Below are positions 33,394-45,583 of a DNA stretch of 64,000 nucleotides, piece by piece. The number at the start of each line of letters is the position of its first letter. The first letter of the stretch is position 1. The stretch is taken from NCBI RefSeq assembly GCF_016592595.1, contig NZ_AP012977.1, forward strand, positions 248,001 through 312,000, read 5' to 3'. This stretch comes from Abyssogena phaseoliformis symbiont OG214. Lineage in GTDB: Bacteria > Pseudomonadota > Gammaproteobacteria > PS1 > Pseudothioglobaceae. The translations under genes were made by a program, and so were the position numbers. A model generated the notes under the pieces. It saw only the letters and a program-made list of their open reading frames with translations. It did no database searches and was not told the DNA's origin.

Positions 33394-36186
33394 ATGTCTG
33401 ATTATAAATCCAGTTTAAATCTTCCAGCTACCCAATTCGCCATGAAGGCAAATCTTGCCAATCGTGAAGGCGGGTTTTTAAAAAAATGGCAAGATGATGG
33501 GCTTTATAAACAAATTCGTAATCAAAACAAAGGCAAACCAAAATTTGTTTTACACGACGGTCCTCCTTATGCAAATGGTGATATTCATATTGGTCATGCG
33601 GTTAATAAAGTTTTAAAAGACATGATTGTCAAATCAAAATCTTTGTCAGGTTTTGATGCACCGTATGTCCCAGGTTGGGATTGTCATGGCTTGCCAATTG
33701 AGCTTAATGTTGAAAAAACACACGGCAAAGTAGGCATTAAAATTGATGCTAATACGTTTAGGGCAGAATGTAGAAAATATGCCGACCAACAAGTAACCAA
33801 GCAAAAACAAGATTTTCAACGCTTAGGTATTCTAAGTGATTGGGATAATCCATATTTAACTAAAGATTTTCAGTATGAAGCTAACATTGTTCGCGCCTTA
33901 GGTCAGATTGTTGACAATGGCCATGTGTCTAAAGGCTATAAGCCTGTGCATTGGTGTACTGAGTGTGGTTCTGCTTTAGCAGAGGCAGAAGTTGAGTATA
34001 AAGATAAACAATCAGAGGCGATTGACGTTAAATTTAGAATTATTGATGATTCAATTTTTAATGTAAATATGCCAGTTTCAGTTGTTATTTGGACAACAAC
34101 GCCTTGGACATTACCTGCTAATGAAGCTGTAGCACTCCATCCAGAACTAGATTATGTGTTGGTTGATATTGGCAGTGAATATTTGTTGCTTGCTCAAGCT
34201 TTGGCAGAGGGTTCAGTTAGTCGTTATGATTTTAAGGCTACTATTAGTAAACAGACTTTTTCTGGTAGTGAACTAGAAGGATTAAAAGTAAAACATCCGT
34301 TTTACGATAAGCAAGTGCCAATTATTCTAGGCGAGTATGTAACAACTGATACTGGCACAGGTGCAGTACATACTGCACCTGCACATGGCCAAGAAGATTT
34401 TATTGTAGGGCTAAAATACAATCTAGCTGTTGAGTGTCCAGTAGATGCTAAAGGTGTGTTTTTTAAAGAGACTGAACTTTTAGGTGGTCAGTTTATTTTT
34501 AAAGCCAATGCCAGTGTGATTGAAATTCTTAAACAAGCCAATACATTGGTTAAGCATGAGCCACTAATGCATTCTTACCCACACTGTTGGCGACATAAAA
34601 CCCCTGTTATTTTTAGAGCGACCCCTCAGTGGTTTATCTCTATGCAGCAAAAGGGTCTTAGAGATGCAGTCAATGGGGAAATTTCAAAAGTACAGTGGAT
34701 ACCAGATTGGGGTAAAAAACGTATTGAACTAATGGTAGGCAACCGCCCTGATTGGTGTATTTCTCGTCAGCGGTTTTGGGGTGTACCAATTACTCTGTTT
34801 GTGCATAAGCAAACGGGTGAATTACATCCAAGAACTCAAGAACTGTTCAAAGAAATTTCAAATAAGATTGAGAAAAGTGGCATTGAAGTTTGGTTTGAGT
34901 CTGATGCCCAAGATTTTATTGGCGATGATGCGAGTGATTATGATAAAACCACGGATACACTTGATGTCTGGTTTGACTCAGGCGTGAGTCATTTTGCCGT
35001 GTTAAAGGCAAGAAAAGAACTGTCTGATGTGGCTGATTTATACTTAGAAGGCTCAGACCAACACCGAGGCTGGTTTCAGTCATCACTTATTTCCTCGGTT
35101 GCTATTAATGATAAAGCACCTTATAAAAACGTGTTAACTCATGGTTTTGTTGTTGATAAAGACGGTAAGAAAATGTCTAAATCGCTTGGTAATGTAATGA
35201 GCCCCCAAAAAGTGGTGAATAATTTAGGTGCTGATATTCTACGTTTGTGGATTGCCAGCACCGATTACACGGGTGAAATGACAGTTAGTGATGAGATTTT
35301 AAAACGCTCCGTTGATTCGTATCGCCGTATTCGTAACACCGTGCGTTTTATGTTGGCAAATATGCAAGACTTTAATCCTATTGAACATTTGCTTGACAAT
35401 AAACAAATGCTAGATTTAGACAAATGGATTGTTGCTAAAACTGCTAATTTACAAGCTCAAATTATCAAAGCATACGAACAATATAATTTCCATCATGCGG
35501 TTCAATTGATCTTAAATTTTTGTAGCAATGACCTTGGTGGTTTTTATCTTGATGTTATTAAAGATAGACAATACACCACACAAGCGAACTCTTTGGCCAG
35601 AAGAAGTGCACAAAGTGCATTGTATCATATTGCTGAGGCAATGGTGCGCTGGTTAGCCCCAGTTTTATCATTCACAGCTGAAGAAATTTGGCAAAATATG
35701 CCAAATGAAAAAAATACCAGTATTTTTTTAGAACAGTGGTATCAAGAGCTTAATGAGAATTACAGTAATGATGCGATTAATACTGCGCGTGATATTAGTC
35801 CGCTCATTCGTCAACATATAGAAAGAATGCGTAATGAGAAAATTATTGGTTCTTCGCTAGAAGTCGAAGTGGATATTTATTGTAAAGATAACAATATTTA
35901 CCAATCCTTAAAAAGGTTAGGCGATGAATTGCATTTTGTATTTATTATTTCTGATGCTAAAATTCATTCACCTGATGAACCAATTACCATTCCTGATACA
36001 ACCACTAGAGCTATGGAGTGGGCAGAGAGGGGCGTCTTTGTTACAGTGACTAAGTCTGAGCATCAAAAATGCGTGCGTTGTTGGCATCATAGAAAAGATG
36101 TGGGTAATAATGCCAAACACCCAGAACTTTGTGGTCGTTGTGTTGAGAACGTGGATGGCAAGGGTGAGATAAGGAAGTTCGCTTAA
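33394..36186 (+). CDS. ileS: Isoleucyl-tRNA synthetase
   Basis: The 930-residue class I synthetase has [19 protein letters not shown] (HIGH), an editing domain with [14 protein letters not shown] and [19 protein letters not shown], and [14 protein letters not shown] (KMSKS). The C-terminal zinc motif is [12 protein letters not shown]...LCGRCVENV. It is full length and intact. This is useful evidence that the base sequence is accurate. The stop is directly followed by aroB. Confidence 0.97.
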   Translation: MSDYKSSLNLPATQFAMKANLANREGGFLKKWQDDGLYKQIRNQNKGKPKFVLHDGPPYANGDIHIGHAVNKVLKDMIVKSKSLSGFDAPYVPGWDCHGLPIELNVEKTHGKVGIKIDANTFRAECRKYADQQVTKQKQDFQRLGILSDWDNPYLTKDFQYEANIVRALGQIVDNGHVSKGYKPVHWCTECGSALAEAEVEYKDKQSEAIDVKFRIIDDSIFNVNMPVSVVIWTTTPWTLPANEAVALHPELDYVLVDIGSEYLLLAQALAEGSVSRYDFKATISKQTFSGSELEGLKVKHPFYDKQVPIILGEYVTTDTGTGAVHTAPAHGQEDFIVGLKYNLAVECPVDAKGVFFKETELLGGQFIFKANASVIEILKQANTLVKHEPLMHSYPHCWRHKTPVIFRATPQWFISMQQKGLRDAVNGEISKVQWIPDWGKKRIELMVGNRPDWCISRQRFWGVPITLFVHKQTGELHPRTQELFKEISNKIEKSGIEVWFESDAQDFIGDDASDYDKTTDTLDVWFDSGVSHFAVLKARKELSDVADLYLEGSDQHRGWFQSSLISSVAINDKAPYKNVLTHGFVVDKDGKKMSKSLGNVMSPQKVVNNLGADILRLWIASTDYTGEMTVSDEILKRSVDSYRRIRNTVRFMLANMQDFNPIEHLLDNKQMLDLDKWIVAKTANLQAQIIKAYEQYNFHHAVQLILNFCSNDLGGFYLDVIKDRQYTTQANSLARRSAQSALYHIAEAMVRWLAPVLSFTAEEIWQNMPNEKNTSIFLEQWYQELNENYSNDAINTARDISPLIRQHIERMRNEKIIGSSLEVEVDIYCKDNNIYQSLKRLGDELHFVFIISDAKIHSPDEPITIPDTTTRAMEWAERGVFVTVTKSEHQKCVRCWHHRKDVGNNAKHPELCGRCVENVDGKGEIRKFA

Positions 36187-37272
36187 ATGAAAACACTCAG
36201 CCTTGACTTGGGAGACAAATCTTATCCAATATATATTGGTCAAGATTTATTGTCAGAAGATGAGTTATTAACAAAACACATTAGTGGCAAGCAAGTTATG
36301 ATTGTTACTAATACAACAGTGGCGCCTTTGTATCTTGAGAAGGTGAAAGACTTACTTTCATCGTTTAAATTTGCACAAGTAATTTTGCCAGATGGTGAAA
36401 AATATAAGATACTTGATACACTTAATTGTATTTTCAGTGCACTACTTGAGAATAAATTTGATCGTAGTTGCACATTAATTGCTCTTGGTGGTGGTGTGGT
36501 GGGTGACATGACAGGGTTTGCAGCGGCTAGCTATCAGCGTGGTGTTAATTTTATTCAAATTCCCACCACGTTATTGTCCCAAGTTGATTCTAGTGTGGGC
36601 GGGAAAACGGGTGTTAATCACGCACTTGGTAAGAACATGATTGGGGCTTTTCATCAGCCAAAATGCGTACTGATTGATGTAGATACGCTTGATACTTTGG
36701 ATAATCAGCAATATTCAGCAGGTATGGCTGAGGTGATTAAATATGGTTTATTAGGCCTAGGCCATTTAAACTTCTTTAATTTTTTGCAAGAAAATATTAA
36801 AGATTTAATGGATAGAGATAAGTCTTTAATGGCTGAAATAATTTATCAGTCTTGTCAACATAAGGCCAATATCGTTGCTCAAGATGAGCTGGAAGTGGGC
36901 AAGCGCGCTTTGTTGAACTTTGGACACACTTTCGGACATGCGATTGAAAATACGCTTGGTTATGGTACTTTCTTACATGGCGAGGCAATTTCAGTGGGCA
37001 TGTTCATGGCAGTAAGACTATCTCAGCTTGAAGGATATTTGTCTAGCAATCAAGTTGTCCAAGTTCAAGATTTATTAGAAAAAGCCAATTTGCCTATCTC
37101 TATTGTCGGTAAAATTAATGTCGCTGCTTTTATGAAAGCAATATCAGTTGATAAGAAAGTGATTAATGGCAATATACGTCTGGTTTTATTAAAAGAATTA
37201 GGCCATGCTTTTGTTTGTGATGATTATAAAAACCAATTTTTAAACCAAGTAATTAATGAATTTTGCCAGTAG
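36187..37272 (+). CDS. aroB: 3-dehydroquinate synthase AroB
   Basis: AroB performs the second step of the shikimate pathway, using NAD and a metal. The 361-residue protein has LPDGEKYKILDTLNCIFSAL, ALGGGVVGDMTGFAAASYQR, GVNFIQIPTTLLSQVDSSVG, GKTGVNHALGKNMIGAFHQP and the metal-binding LNFGHTFGHAIENTLGY. Its ATG abuts the ileS stop. It heads a group running through gatCAB. Confidence 0.96.
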   Translation: MKTLSLDLGDKSYPIYIGQDLLSEDELLTKHISGKQVMIVTNTTVAPLYLEKVKDLLSSFKFAQVILPDGEKYKILDTLNCIFSALLENKFDRSCTLIALGGGVVGDMTGFAAASYQRGVNFIQIPTTLLSQVDSSVGGKTGVNHALGKNMIGAFHQPKCVLIDVDTLDTLDNQQYSAGMAEVIKYGLLGLGHLNFFNFLQENIKDLMDRDKSLMAEIIYQSCQHKANIVAQDELEVGKRALLNFGHTFGHAIENTLGYGTFLHGEAISVGMFMAVRLSQLEGYLSSNQVVQVQDLLEKANLPISIVGKINVAAFMKAISVDKKVINGNIRLVLLKELGHAFVCDDYKNQFLNQVINEFCQ

Positions 37273-37278
37273 GATAAT

Positions 37279-37875
37279 ATGACAGATAAAAATAAAAAGA
37301 ACCCCAAGGTTGAAGATGATGAAGTGATGATTACTTCTAGTATTTCTGATTTAGAAAAAATGCTTGAAAGTGTTGAAAAACACGCAGATCGACGTACTGA
37401 TACTAAGTTTGAAAAGTTTTTCCTACCAGCGCTTGCAGTATTTGGCGCTATTATTATGGGATTTTTTGTTGTTATTTATTCAATAACCTCAGATATGACA
37501 CGTTTAGCCAACTCAATGGACCCAGATATGGGTGGCAACATGTCATCTATGGTTAAAAGCATTAATAGCTTGTCAAGTAATGTTGGGCAGATGACTGCTT
37601 CTGTGGCTTATATGCAAAAAGACTTTCAGCGAGTCAATAAAAATATGAATATTATTGCCAGCAAACTTGATAATTTAGATTCTATTGCGGCAGATTTAAC
37701 GCAAGTGAGCCTGAAAATGGATTCTTTAGAGCCAATGCTCATTAATATGGAGCGGATGAATAAAAACATGGCAACCATGCAAGGTTCTATGCAATGGATG
37801 CAGCGTGACCTAAATATTTTACGCTCTTCATTTTCTAAGCCACTTAGTATTTTTAATAATATTCCAATGCTGTAG
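37279..37875 (+). CDS. Membrane-anchored coiled-coil protein
   Basis: This 198-residue protein has a charged N-terminal cytoplasmic part of about 45 residues and one membrane helix (FLPALAVFGAIIMGFFVVIY). A long methionine-rich helical region follows (MVKSINSLSSNVGQMTASVA, MNIIASKLDNLDSIAADLT, MERMNKNMATMQGSMQWMQ) that should form a coiled coil, resembling a receptor stalk without signalling domains. I do not recognise a named family. It lies 6 bp after aroB and 2 bp before gatC, so it is part of this operon. Confidence 0.7.
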   Translation: MTDKNKKNPKVEDDEVMITSSISDLEKMLESVEKHADRRTDTKFEKFFLPALAVFGAIIMGFFVVIYSITSDMTRLANSMDPDMGGNMSSMVKSINSLSSNVGQMTASVAYMQKDFQRVNKNMNIIASKLDNLDSIAADLTQVSLKMDSLEPMLINMERMNKNMATMQGSMQWMQRDLNILRSSFSKPLSIFNNIPML

Positions 37876-37877
37876 TT

Positions 37878-38165
37878 ATGTCATTATCTGAAAAGCAAGT
37901 AAGTAAAATTGCTTATCTCGCGCGTTTGTCACTAAATGAAGTGCAACTTAAGGACAACACACAAGATTTAAATGCTATTTTTAGTTTGGTCGAACAGTTG
38001 GCTAATATTGAGACTGATGGTATTGAACCAATGTCGCACCCACTACGCATGTCTCAACGTCTTAGAGAAGATGTGGTTACTGAAAAGGACCGATCAGCAT
38101 CGTTTCAATCGGTTGCCCCAAAAACCAGTAATGGCTATTATTTAGTGCCTACCGTTATTGAATAA
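37878..38165 (+). CDS. gatC: Asp/Glu-tRNA amidotransferase subunit GatC
   Basis: The 95-residue GatC protein has [20 protein letters not shown], the segment [20 protein letters not shown] and a C-terminal YYLVPTVIE. It stabilises GatA and GatB. The order gatC-gatA-gatB with tight spacing is standard. Presence of GatCAB means Gln-tRNA or Asn-tRNA is probably made by transamidation. Confidence 0.95.
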   Translation: MSLSEKQVSKIAYLARLSLNEVQLKDNTQDLNAIFSLVEQLANIETDGIEPMSHPLRMSQRLREDVVTEKDRSASFQSVAPKTSNGYYLVPTVIE

Positions 38166-38166
38166 T

Positions 38167-39609
38167 ATGCATACAAAAACCATTGTTGAACTGTCACAAG
38201 GCCTTAAAGATAAAGATTTTTCTTGTGTTGAATTAACGCAACACTATTTAAATCGCATTAATCAATCAGACCTGAATGCTTTTATTACAGTAACTGATGA
38301 ATTGGCATTAGTGCAAGCTCAAGTGGCAGATGACAAAATTGCTTTAGGTAATGCAAGCATATTGACGGGCATTCCATATGCTCATAAAGACATCTTTTGT
38401 ACCAAGGGTGTTAAAACCTCAGCAGGTTCTAAAATGCTAGATACTTTTGTATCGCCTTATGATGCAACGGTAAGTCAGAAGCTTAATCAAGCAGATTTAG
38501 TGATGTTGGGTAAAACTAATATGGATGAGTTTGCCATGGGTTCTAGCAATGAAAACTCGTTTTATGGCGCGGTCAAAAATCCGTGGAACCGTTTAAAAAT
38601 ACCAGGTGGCTCATCAGGCGGATCGGCGGCGAGTGTTGCGGGCGGATTAAGCTGTTTTGCCACAGGTACAGATACAGGCGGCTCTATTCGTCAACCTTCA
38701 AGTTTATGTGGCATTACAGGACTTAAACCTACTTATGGTCGAATCTCAAGATATGGCATGATTGCTTATGCATCAAGCCTTGATCAAGCAGGACCGATGA
38801 CCAAAACAGCGCAAGATGCAGCTATTGTGTTAAATGTTATGGCTGGATTTGACGAAAAAGATTCAACCAGTGCTGAACAAAAAGTGCCAGATTATACGAG
38901 TAATCTTAATAATTCAATTAAAGGCTTAACCATTGGATTGCCAAAGGAATTTTTTTCATCTGGCTTGGGTGATGAAGTGGCTAGTAATATTATGGTTGCT
39001 ATTAAAAAGTTTGAAGCCATGGGCGCGATTGTTAAAGAGGTGTCTCTACCTAATTCAGCCTATGCTATTCCTGCTTATTATATTGTTGCCCCTTGTGAAT
39101 GTTCCTCAAATTTATCGCGCCTAGATGGTGTTAGATATGGATATCGTGCTAAAGATGTAGAAAACTTAGAGGATTTATATTTACGTTCGCGCTCAGAAGG
39201 TTTTGGTGAAGAGGTTAAACGTCGTATTATGATTGGTACTTATGCTTTATCAGCAGGTTATTATGACGCTTATTATCTTAAGGCGCAAAAAGTACGCCAT
39301 TTGATTAGCGATGATTTTAAAAAAGTATTTGAGCAAGTTGATGTGATTATGGGGCCAGTTTCCCCCACAACTGCATTTGATTTAGGCTCAGTCAAAGACC
39401 CAGTTTCTATGTATTTAGCAGATATTTATACACTCAGTGCTAACTTAGCAGGCTTACCAGGCATGAGTATTCCAGCAGGTTTTGCACAAAATTTACCAGT
39501 AGGCTTACAACTCATTGGAAACTACTGGTCAGAGTCTAGGCTTCTTAATATCGCGCACCAATTCCAATTGCAAACTGACTGGCACTTAAAAACGCCACAG
39601 GAGTGCTAG
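38167..39609 (+). CDS. gatA: Asp/Glu-tRNA amidotransferase subunit GatA
   Basis: GatA is an amidase-signature enzyme that releases ammonia from glutamine. The ATG at 38167 (1 bp after the gatC stop) gives 480 residues. It has the Ser-Ser-Lys catalytic elements: [15 protein letters not shown] (Lys), [15 protein letters not shown] and [16 protein letters not shown] (Ser residues). [13 protein letters not shown] and [12 protein letters not shown] complete the family pattern. Intact. Confidence 0.97.
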   Translation: MHTKTIVELSQGLKDKDFSCVELTQHYLNRINQSDLNAFITVTDELALVQAQVADDKIALGNASILTGIPYAHKDIFCTKGVKTSAGSKMLDTFVSPYDATVSQKLNQADLVMLGKTNMDEFAMGSSNENSFYGAVKNPWNRLKIPGGSSGGSAASVAGGLSCFATGTDTGGSIRQPSSLCGITGLKPTYGRISRYGMIAYASSLDQAGPMTKTAQDAAIVLNVMAGFDEKDSTSAEQKVPDYTSNLNNSIKGLTIGLPKEFFSSGLGDEVASNIMVAIKKFEAMGAIVKEVSLPNSAYAIPAYYIVAPCECSSNLSRLDGVRYGYRAKDVENLEDLYLRSRSEGFGEEVKRRIMIGTYALSAGYYDAYYLKAQKVRHLISDDFKKVFEQVDVIMGPVSPTTAFDLGSVKDPVSMYLADIYTLSANLAGLPGMSIPAGFAQNLPVGLQLIGNYWSESRLLNIAHQFQLQTDWHLKTPQEC

Positions 39610-39610
39610 T

Positions 39611-41041
39611 ATGGAATGGGGAACAGTCATTGGCTTAGAAATTCATGCACAATTAAACACCAAATCTAAGATTTTTTCAGCCGCCTCAACTCAGTATGGT
39701 CAAAAGCCCAATTCACAGGCTTGTGCCGTTGATTTAGGGCTGCCAGGTGTTTTGCCTGTGCTTAATGTTGAGGCTGTTAATAAGGCGATTAAATTTGGTG
39801 TGGCGATTAATGCACATATTAATCAGCGTAGTATATTTGACAGAAAGAATTATTTTTATCCAGATTTACCAAAAGGCTATCAAATTTCACAAATGGATTG
39901 GCCTATTGTGGGCGAAGGCAAAATTGAAATTATCCTTGGTGATCAAACCAAAGTAGTCGGTATTACACGTGCGCATTTGGAAGAAGATGCAGGAAAGTCT
40001 ATACACGATATGTTTGATGATGATACTGCGATTGACTTAAACCGTGCAGGCACACCACTACTTGAAATTGTCTCCGAGCCTGATATGCGCAGTGCCAAAG
40101 AAGCAGTAATGTATGCTAAAAAAATTCATACCTTGGTGCAATATATTGATATTTGTGATGGCAATATGCAAGAAGGTTCATTTCGTTGTGATGCGAACGT
40201 TTCTATTCGTCCCAAAGGACAAAAAGAGCTTGGCACGCGTGCAGAGTTAAAAAACATCAACTCATTTAAATTTTTAGAACGTGCGATTAATTTGGAAGTT
40301 GAACGCCAGCAAGACATTCTTGAAGAGGGCGGTAGTGTTGTACAAGAAACTCGTTTGTATGATTCGGTGAAACATGAAACGCGCTCTATGCGCTCAAAAG
40401 AAGAGGCTAATGATTATCGCTATTTTCCAGACCCAGATTTACTGCCTGTTGAGATCTCTGATGAATTATTAGAAAAAATAAGACAAACTTTACCAGAATT
40501 ACCCGCCCAGAAAAAAGCAAGGTTTGTTGTAAAATTAGGTTTAAGTGACTATGATGCAGATGTGCTTACCTTGCAAAAACCTTTGGCTGACTATTTTGAG
40601 ACCATGCTTGAGTATCATGCTAGCAATGCTAAGCTGTGTGCCAACTGGATCATGGGTGAATTATCAGCCTCTTTGAATAAGCATCAAATTGACATTCAAA
40701 ACTCGCCTATTACTGCGCAAGCTTTGTCATTATTAATCAGTCGTATTAGTGATGATACCATTTCTGGAAAAACTGCCAAAGACGTGTTTAAAGCCATGTG
40801 GGATAGTAAAGACAGTGCAGATAAAATTATTCAAGCCAAAGGCTTAAAGCAAATGACTGACACGGGTGAAATTGAGGCAATTGTAGAGCAGGTGATTGCT
40901 AATAATGCGCCACAAGTGGCTCAGTTTAAATCAGGCAATGATAAGATTTTGGGCTTTTTTATCGGTCAAATCATGAAGCTTACTGCTGGCAAGGCTAATC
41001 CTAAACAAGTTAACGAACTGCTTAGGAACAAGTTGTCTTAA
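39611..41041 (+). CDS. gatB: Asp/Glu-tRNA amidotransferase subunit GatB
   Basis: GatB binds the misacylated tRNA, activates the side chain with ATP and transfers ammonia. The 476-residue protein has [36 protein letters not shown], the segment [11 protein letters not shown]-type region ([14 protein letters not shown]), [16 protein letters not shown] and a C-terminal YqeY-like tail ([32 protein letters not shown]). Intact. Confidence 0.97.
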   Translation: MEWGTVIGLEIHAQLNTKSKIFSAASTQYGQKPNSQACAVDLGLPGVLPVLNVEAVNKAIKFGVAINAHINQRSIFDRKNYFYPDLPKGYQISQMDWPIVGEGKIEIILGDQTKVVGITRAHLEEDAGKSIHDMFDDDTAIDLNRAGTPLLEIVSEPDMRSAKEAVMYAKKIHTLVQYIDICDGNMQEGSFRCDANVSIRPKGQKELGTRAELKNINSFKFLERAINLEVERQQDILEEGGSVVQETRLYDSVKHETRSMRSKEEANDYRYFPDPDLLPVEISDELLEKIRQTLPELPAQKKARFVVKLGLSDYDADVLTLQKPLADYFETMLEYHASNAKLCANWIMGELSASLNKHQIDIQNSPITAQALSLLISRISDDTISGKTAKDVFKAMWDSKDSADKIIQAKGLKQMTDTGEIEAIVEQVIANNAPQVAQFKSGNDKILGFFIGQIMKLTAGKANPKQVNELLRNKLS

Positions 41042-41045
41042 AAGC

Positions 41046-42419
41046 GTGCTAGATTTTGCCACACTGAGTCGTGATTTTTTCTCAGACATTGATACCCAGC
41101 CATTAAAACAACCTTTTTTAATTCATAAAAACCAAGCATTACAAGACAAACTTAAATTATCTATTAAGGGTAATGAATTATTAAATATTGCCTCAGGCGA
41201 AAAGAAATTCCAACACACTCAGCCCATTGCTAGTATCTATGCAGGGCATCAATTTGGTCATTTTGTGCCTCAATTAGGCGATGGGCGTTCTTGTTTAATA
41301 GGGCAATTTCAAGGCATTGAACTGTCACTTAAGGGTGCAGGACAAACGCCTTATTCACGTGGCGCAGATGGTCGCGCAGTATTGCGCTCATCCATTCGTG
41401 AATATTTATGCTCAATCGCCATGAAAGGCTTAAATATTCCCACTACAGAAGTGTTAACATTGGTTGGCAGTCATAGTGAGGTCTATCGAGAAAGCATTGA
41501 AACAGGGGCGATTGTTATGCGTACCGCGCTTAGCCATATTCGTTTTGGTCATTTCGAACTGTTTGCTTCGCGTGGTCAAACTTCTCAAGTGAAACAATTG
41601 GTTGATTTTGTGATTGAACATTATTATCAACATTGCCAAGGTGAAAATCAATATGTTGATTTTTTCAATGAAGTGGTACAAAAAATGGCAATTATGATCG
41701 CTCATTGGCAAGCACAAGGCTTTGCACATGGGGTGATGAATACGGATAATATGTCAATTCTTGGGCTGACGATTGATTATGGGCCATTTGGTTTTTTAGA
41801 AGCTTACAACCCACAATTTATTTGTAATCATTCTGACCATGAAGGGCGATATGCTTTTAATCAACAGCCGAATGTTGCCTTGTGGAATTTGTCTCGTTTG
41901 GCTGATAGTTTATCGGGCTTAATTAATGCCAAACAAGCAAAATCAGTGCTAGATAAATATCAAAACTACTTGGTTGAGTCATATTCTGCATTGATGAGGC
42001 AAAAATTTGGCTTGTGTGAAAAAGACAAACAAGACAATGTGTTAATTACACAATTTTTTGACATACTGTATCAACATAAAAAGGATTATACCAATTCATT
42101 AAGGCAGTTGTCTGATGTGGATAAATTAACCATTGATATTGATTTTAATGATTGGATTGAGTTGTATGATAAGCGCATATCTCAAGAAAACAACCGCAAT
42201 AGAATTAGCATGATGAATAGCGTAAATCCTAATTATATTTTACGTAATTACTTAGCAGAGGTGGCAATTCGAAAGGCAGAAGACAATAAAGACTATACGG
42301 AGATAAAAATTCTGTTTGATTTATTAAGCAAGCCCTTTGAAGTTCATCAAGACATGGAATCTTACACTTATGAAGCGCCTGATTGGGCGCAAGGGCTTGC
42401 AGTAAGTTGTTCTTCTTAA
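41046..42419 (+). CDS. selO: Protein adenylyltransferase SelO (YdiU)
   Basis: SelO is a pseudokinase that transfers AMP to Ser/Thr/Tyr of proteins and protects from oxidative stress. The 457-residue protein starts with GTG after gatB. It shows YAGHQFGHFVPQLGDGRSCL, ELSLKGAGQTPYSRGADGRA, GFAHGVMNTDNMSILG and LTIDYGPFGFLEAYNP. It ends in CSS, with cysteine where some relatives have selenocysteine. The family is commonly about 480 residues. Confidence 0.93.
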   Translation: MLDFATLSRDFFSDIDTQPLKQPFLIHKNQALQDKLKLSIKGNELLNIASGEKKFQHTQPIASIYAGHQFGHFVPQLGDGRSCLIGQFQGIELSLKGAGQTPYSRGADGRAVLRSSIREYLCSIAMKGLNIPTTEVLTLVGSHSEVYRESIETGAIVMRTALSHIRFGHFELFASRGQTSQVKQLVDFVIEHYYQHCQGENQYVDFFNEVVQKMAIMIAHWQAQGFAHGVMNTDNMSILGLTIDYGPFGFLEAYNPQFICNHSDHEGRYAFNQQPNVALWNLSRLADSLSGLINAKQAKSVLDKYQNYLVESYSALMRQKFGLCEKDKQDNVLITQFFDILYQHKKDYTNSLRQLSDVDKLTIDIDFNDWIELYDKRISQENNRNRISMMNSVNPNYILRNYLAEVAIRKAEDNKDYTEIKILFDLLSKPFEVHQDMESYTYEAPDWAQGLAVSCSS

Positions 42420-43045
42420 ATGAGACCGGTAACGCTAAACATAAATTGCTGGATGATTTTAACAGTGGGAAAGACAACCCATTGAAACACACCTAAAAAC
42501 AACAAACCCAACAAAATATACAAGCCATAAGGCTCCAATTGGTCATATTGATAAGATAGTTTTCTTGGTAGTAATGAACTGACAACACGACCACCATCAA
42601 GTGGTGGCAAAGGTAATAGATTAAGCACTGCTAATATCAAGTTAATTTGAACACCAACTTGCCCCATATCAATTAGAAATTGGGAGCCGATATTAACTGC
42701 CAGTAAAATGATTACCAGCCATGCAATTGCCATAATGAAATTTGACACAGGCCCAGCAATCGCCACCCAAAGCATGTCTTTTTTAGGCGATCTAAGTGCA
42801 TTAAAATTAACAGGCACGGGCTTGGCCCAGCCAAAAATAAACCCTGAGGTGAAATATAAAAATGCAGGCACTAAAATAGTACCAACTGGGTCAATATGCT
42901 TGATAGGGTTAAGGGTAAGTCTGCCCATCATTCTAGCACTATGATCCCCCAGTTTTGAAGCAACCCAGCCATGTGCTGTTTCATGCACAGTGATTGCAAA
43001 TAGTACGGGAATTGTCCAAATTAAAAGTGTTTGAATATCGGGCAT
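42416..43045 (-). CDS. Site-2 protease family protein (M50 metalloprotease)
   Basis: This 209-residue integral membrane protein has the zinc motif FAITVHETAHGWVASKLGD (HExxH) in the first part and the third ligand region NLLPLPPLDGGRVVSSLLP (NxxPxxxLDG). GRLTLNPIKHIDPVGTI and FGWAKPVPVN are characteristic of the short Rip/YwhC-like S2P group. No PDZ or CBS domain is attached. The substrate is unknown. It is convergent with selO (4-bp overlap) and divergent from proS. Confidence 0.9.
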   Translation of the reverse strand: MPDIQTLLIWTIPVLFAITVHETAHGWVASKLGDHSARMMGRLTLNPIKHIDPVGTILVPAFLYFTSGFIFGWAKPVPVNFNALRSPKKDMLWVAIAGPVSNFIMAIAWLVIILLAVNIGSQFLIDMGQVGVQINLILAVLNLLPLPPLDGGRVVSSLLPRKLSYQYDQLEPYGLYILLGLLFLGVFQWVVFPTVKIIQQFMFSVTGLI

Positions 43046-43079
43046 AGGTAAAATTGGGTATTTTTTCTTGTTATTATAA

Positions 43080-44762
43080 ATGAAAACAACGAAGCTTTTA
43101 ATCCCGACTCAAAAAGAAGCGCCGAATGATGCGAAAATTATCTCGCATCAGCTCATGATTCGAGCAGGGCTTATTTCTAAATTAGCATCGGGTTTGTACT
43201 CATATTTGCCAATGGGTGTAAGGGTGTTGCGCAAAGTTGAAAACATTATTCGACAAGAAATGGACAAATCAGGCGCCCAAGAAGTGCTTATGCCTGTTGC
43301 TCAGCCTGCAGAACTTTGGCAAGCTTCTGGCAGGTGGGATAAATATGGTGCTGAGTTATTGCGTTTTACCGATCGTCACCAGCGTGAATTTTGTCTAGGG
43401 CCAACACATGAAGAAGTGATTACGTACTTAGCCGCTCAATATTTACGTAGTTATAAACAATTGCCTATGAATTTTTATCAAATTCAAACCAAATTTAGGG
43501 ATGAAATTCGTCCTCGTTTTGGGGTGATGCGTTCGCGTGAATTTATCATGAAAGATGCCTATTCATTTCATCTTGACCAAGTTTCTTTACAACAAACTTA
43601 TGATGCAATGCATCAAACTTACTCAAATATTTTTGACCGATTGGGTCTTGATTGTCGCGCAGTTTTGGCAGACTCTGGCTCAATTGGCGGAGATGCTTCG
43701 CATGAATTTCATGTGTTGGCAGAAAGTGGAGAAGATGTCATTTGTTTTTCAGATGAGTCAGATTATGCAGCTAATATTGAAAAAGTCGCTTTTTCAAAAC
43801 AGGAAAAAACTTGTCAATCTATAACTACAGAAAAAAGGATGCTGACTAAAAAACAGACTAGCATTAAGGATGTTGCAGGGTTTTTGAATGTTAAAGAATC
43901 AAGTTGCGTTAAAACTTTAATTATTAAAACCAAAAATGGTTTTAAAGCTTTAGCATTACGTGGCGACCATGAATTAAACGAAATCAAAACCCATAACTTG
44001 TTCGGTGATTTTGAGTTTGCAACAGACGATGAAATTAAGAATTTAGATTTAAAGAAAGGTTTTATAGGCATTAAAGATTTAGACATTGATTTGATTGTTG
44101 ATTATTCAGCCAGTGTATTGTGTGATTTTGTTTGTGGCGCTAATGAGTGGGATTATCATCTAATGAGTGCTAATTGGCAGGATATTGAATTTGTTGATGC
44201 CGATTTACGCAATGCTGTAAAAGGGGATGATTCTCCAGATGGTAAGGGAAAATTAATGATTAAACGTGGTATTGAGGTAGGGCATATTTTTCAGCTGGGT
44301 ACCAAGTATTCTAGCGCCATGAAAGCCAATGTTATTGGGGAGTCTGGTAAAGCAGTTACAACCACAATGGGTTGTTATGGTATTGGTGTGACGCGTATTA
44401 TTGCAGCTTCTATTGAGCAAAATTATGATGACAAAGGGATCATTTTCCCTCAAGCGATTGCGCCTTTTCAAATTGTTATTGTGCCCATTAATTATAATAA
44501 ATCCACTCGTGTGAAAGCATTGGCTGATAAGCTTTATCAGCAGTTTATTGAGGCAGGTATTGAAGTCCTACTGGATGATAGAAAAGAGCGTGCTGGCATT
44601 ATGTTTGCTGATTCTGAACTACTTGGCATTCCACACAGAATGGTGATTAGTGATACTCATGCTGATAATGGTAATGTGGAATACAAGGCTAGAGACAAGT
44701 CAGATAAAATAGAAGTGACATTTGATGATGCTTTGTCATTTATTCAATCTAAACTGATATAA
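43080..44762 (+). CDS. proS: Prolyl-tRNA synthetase
   Basis: The 560-residue bacterial-type ProRS is class II. Motif 2 is [20 protein letters not shown] and motif 3 includes [17 protein letters not shown]. An inserted YbaK-like editing domain sits in the middle ([20 protein letters not shown]). The anticodon-binding domain follows ([20 protein letters not shown]). The ATG has little Shine-Dalgarno and lies close to the divergent protease gene. Confidence 0.97.
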   Translation: MKTTKLLIPTQKEAPNDAKIISHQLMIRAGLISKLASGLYSYLPMGVRVLRKVENIIRQEMDKSGAQEVLMPVAQPAELWQASGRWDKYGAELLRFTDRHQREFCLGPTHEEVITYLAAQYLRSYKQLPMNFYQIQTKFRDEIRPRFGVMRSREFIMKDAYSFHLDQVSLQQTYDAMHQTYSNIFDRLGLDCRAVLADSGSIGGDASHEFHVLAESGEDVICFSDESDYAANIEKVAFSKQEKTCQSITTEKRMLTKKQTSIKDVAGFLNVKESSCVKTLIIKTKNGFKALALRGDHELNEIKTHNLFGDFEFATDDEIKNLDLKKGFIGIKDLDIDLIVDYSASVLCDFVCGANEWDYHLMSANWQDIEFVDADLRNAVKGDDSPDGKGKLMIKRGIEVGHIFQLGTKYSSAMKANVIGESGKAVTTTMGCYGIGVTRIIAASIEQNYDDKGIIFPQAIAPFQIVIVPINYNKSTRVKALADKLYQQFIEAGIEVLLDDRKERAGIMFADSELLGIPHRMVISDTHADNGNVEYKARDKSDKIEVTFDDALSFIQSKLI

Positions 44763-44767
44763 AAAAT

Positions 44768-45583
44768 ATGATTTGGTGGCAGTATGTTATCCCTCAGCAT
44801 TTGCTCTCAAAGCTAATGTTTCATTTTGCACGCATTAAAAATATTTGGCTGAAAAATAGGTTTATTGCTTGGTTTGTGAGGTCTTATCAGGTCAATCTAT
44901 CCGAAGCAGTGTGTGAAAATATTGAAGATTATCAACATTTCAATGATTTTTTTACCAGAGCATTGAAACCAAATGCTAGAAAAATTGCTGACAGCTTGAT
45001 TGTTTGCCCTGTTGATGGCAAAGTATCGAAAGTTGGCAATATTATTAATAACACTCAAATCATTCAAGCTAAAAACCATAGGTATAGCGTTGGGCAGTTG
45101 CTGGGTAATGATGCTAGAAGTGTTGAATTTAAGGCGGGTTTTTTTGCCACTATTTATTTATCACCTAAAGATTATCATCGCATTCATATGCCTTATGATG
45201 GCACACTAATCTCAATGAGCTATATTCCAGGCGATTTGTTTTCAGTGAATCAAACCACTGCTGAAAATGTGGATGGGTTGTTTGCTAGGAATGAACGTGT
45301 TGTGTGCTATTTTGAGACTGAGTTTGGTTTGTGTGCGTTTGTTTTAGTGGGCGCTATTTTTGTAGGTTCAATGCAAACTGTATGGCATGGTCAAATTAAT
45401 CCCCCTTATCAAAAAAAAATCCAACATTTTGATTATTCAAATGAAAGCATAAGCCTTAAAAAAGGTCAAGAACTGGGTCGGTTTAATATGGGTTCAACTG
45501 TGATTATGCTGATGCCAGATCAAGCCAATAAATTTTCCTTAAAGGAAGCTGAAGTGGTTAGAATGGGGCAGGCTCTAGTCTAA
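44768..45583 (+). CDS. psd: Phosphatidylserine decarboxylase proenzyme
   Basis: Psd forms phosphatidylethanolamine at the inner membrane. The 271-residue protein has FNDFFTRALKPNARKIAD, CPVDGKVSKVGNI, YLSPKDYHRIHMPYDGTLI and the self-cleavage site in LGRFNMGSTVIML, where LGST is replaced by MGST but the G-S pair is present. Cleavage there makes the pyruvoyl cofactor. It follows proS by 5 bp and overlaps the convergent corC-like gene by 9 bp. Confidence 0.93.
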   Translation: MIWWQYVIPQHLLSKLMFHFARIKNIWLKNRFIAWFVRSYQVNLSEAVCENIEDYQHFNDFFTRALKPNARKIADSLIVCPVDGKVSKVGNIINNTQIIQAKNHRYSVGQLLGNDARSVEFKAGFFATIYLSPKDYHRIHMPYDGTLISMSYIPGDLFSVNQTTAENVDGLFARNERVVCYFETEFGLCAFVLVGAIFVGSMQTVWHGQINPPYQKKIQHFDYSNESISLKKGQELGRFNMGSTVIMLMPDQANKFSLKEAEVVRMGQALV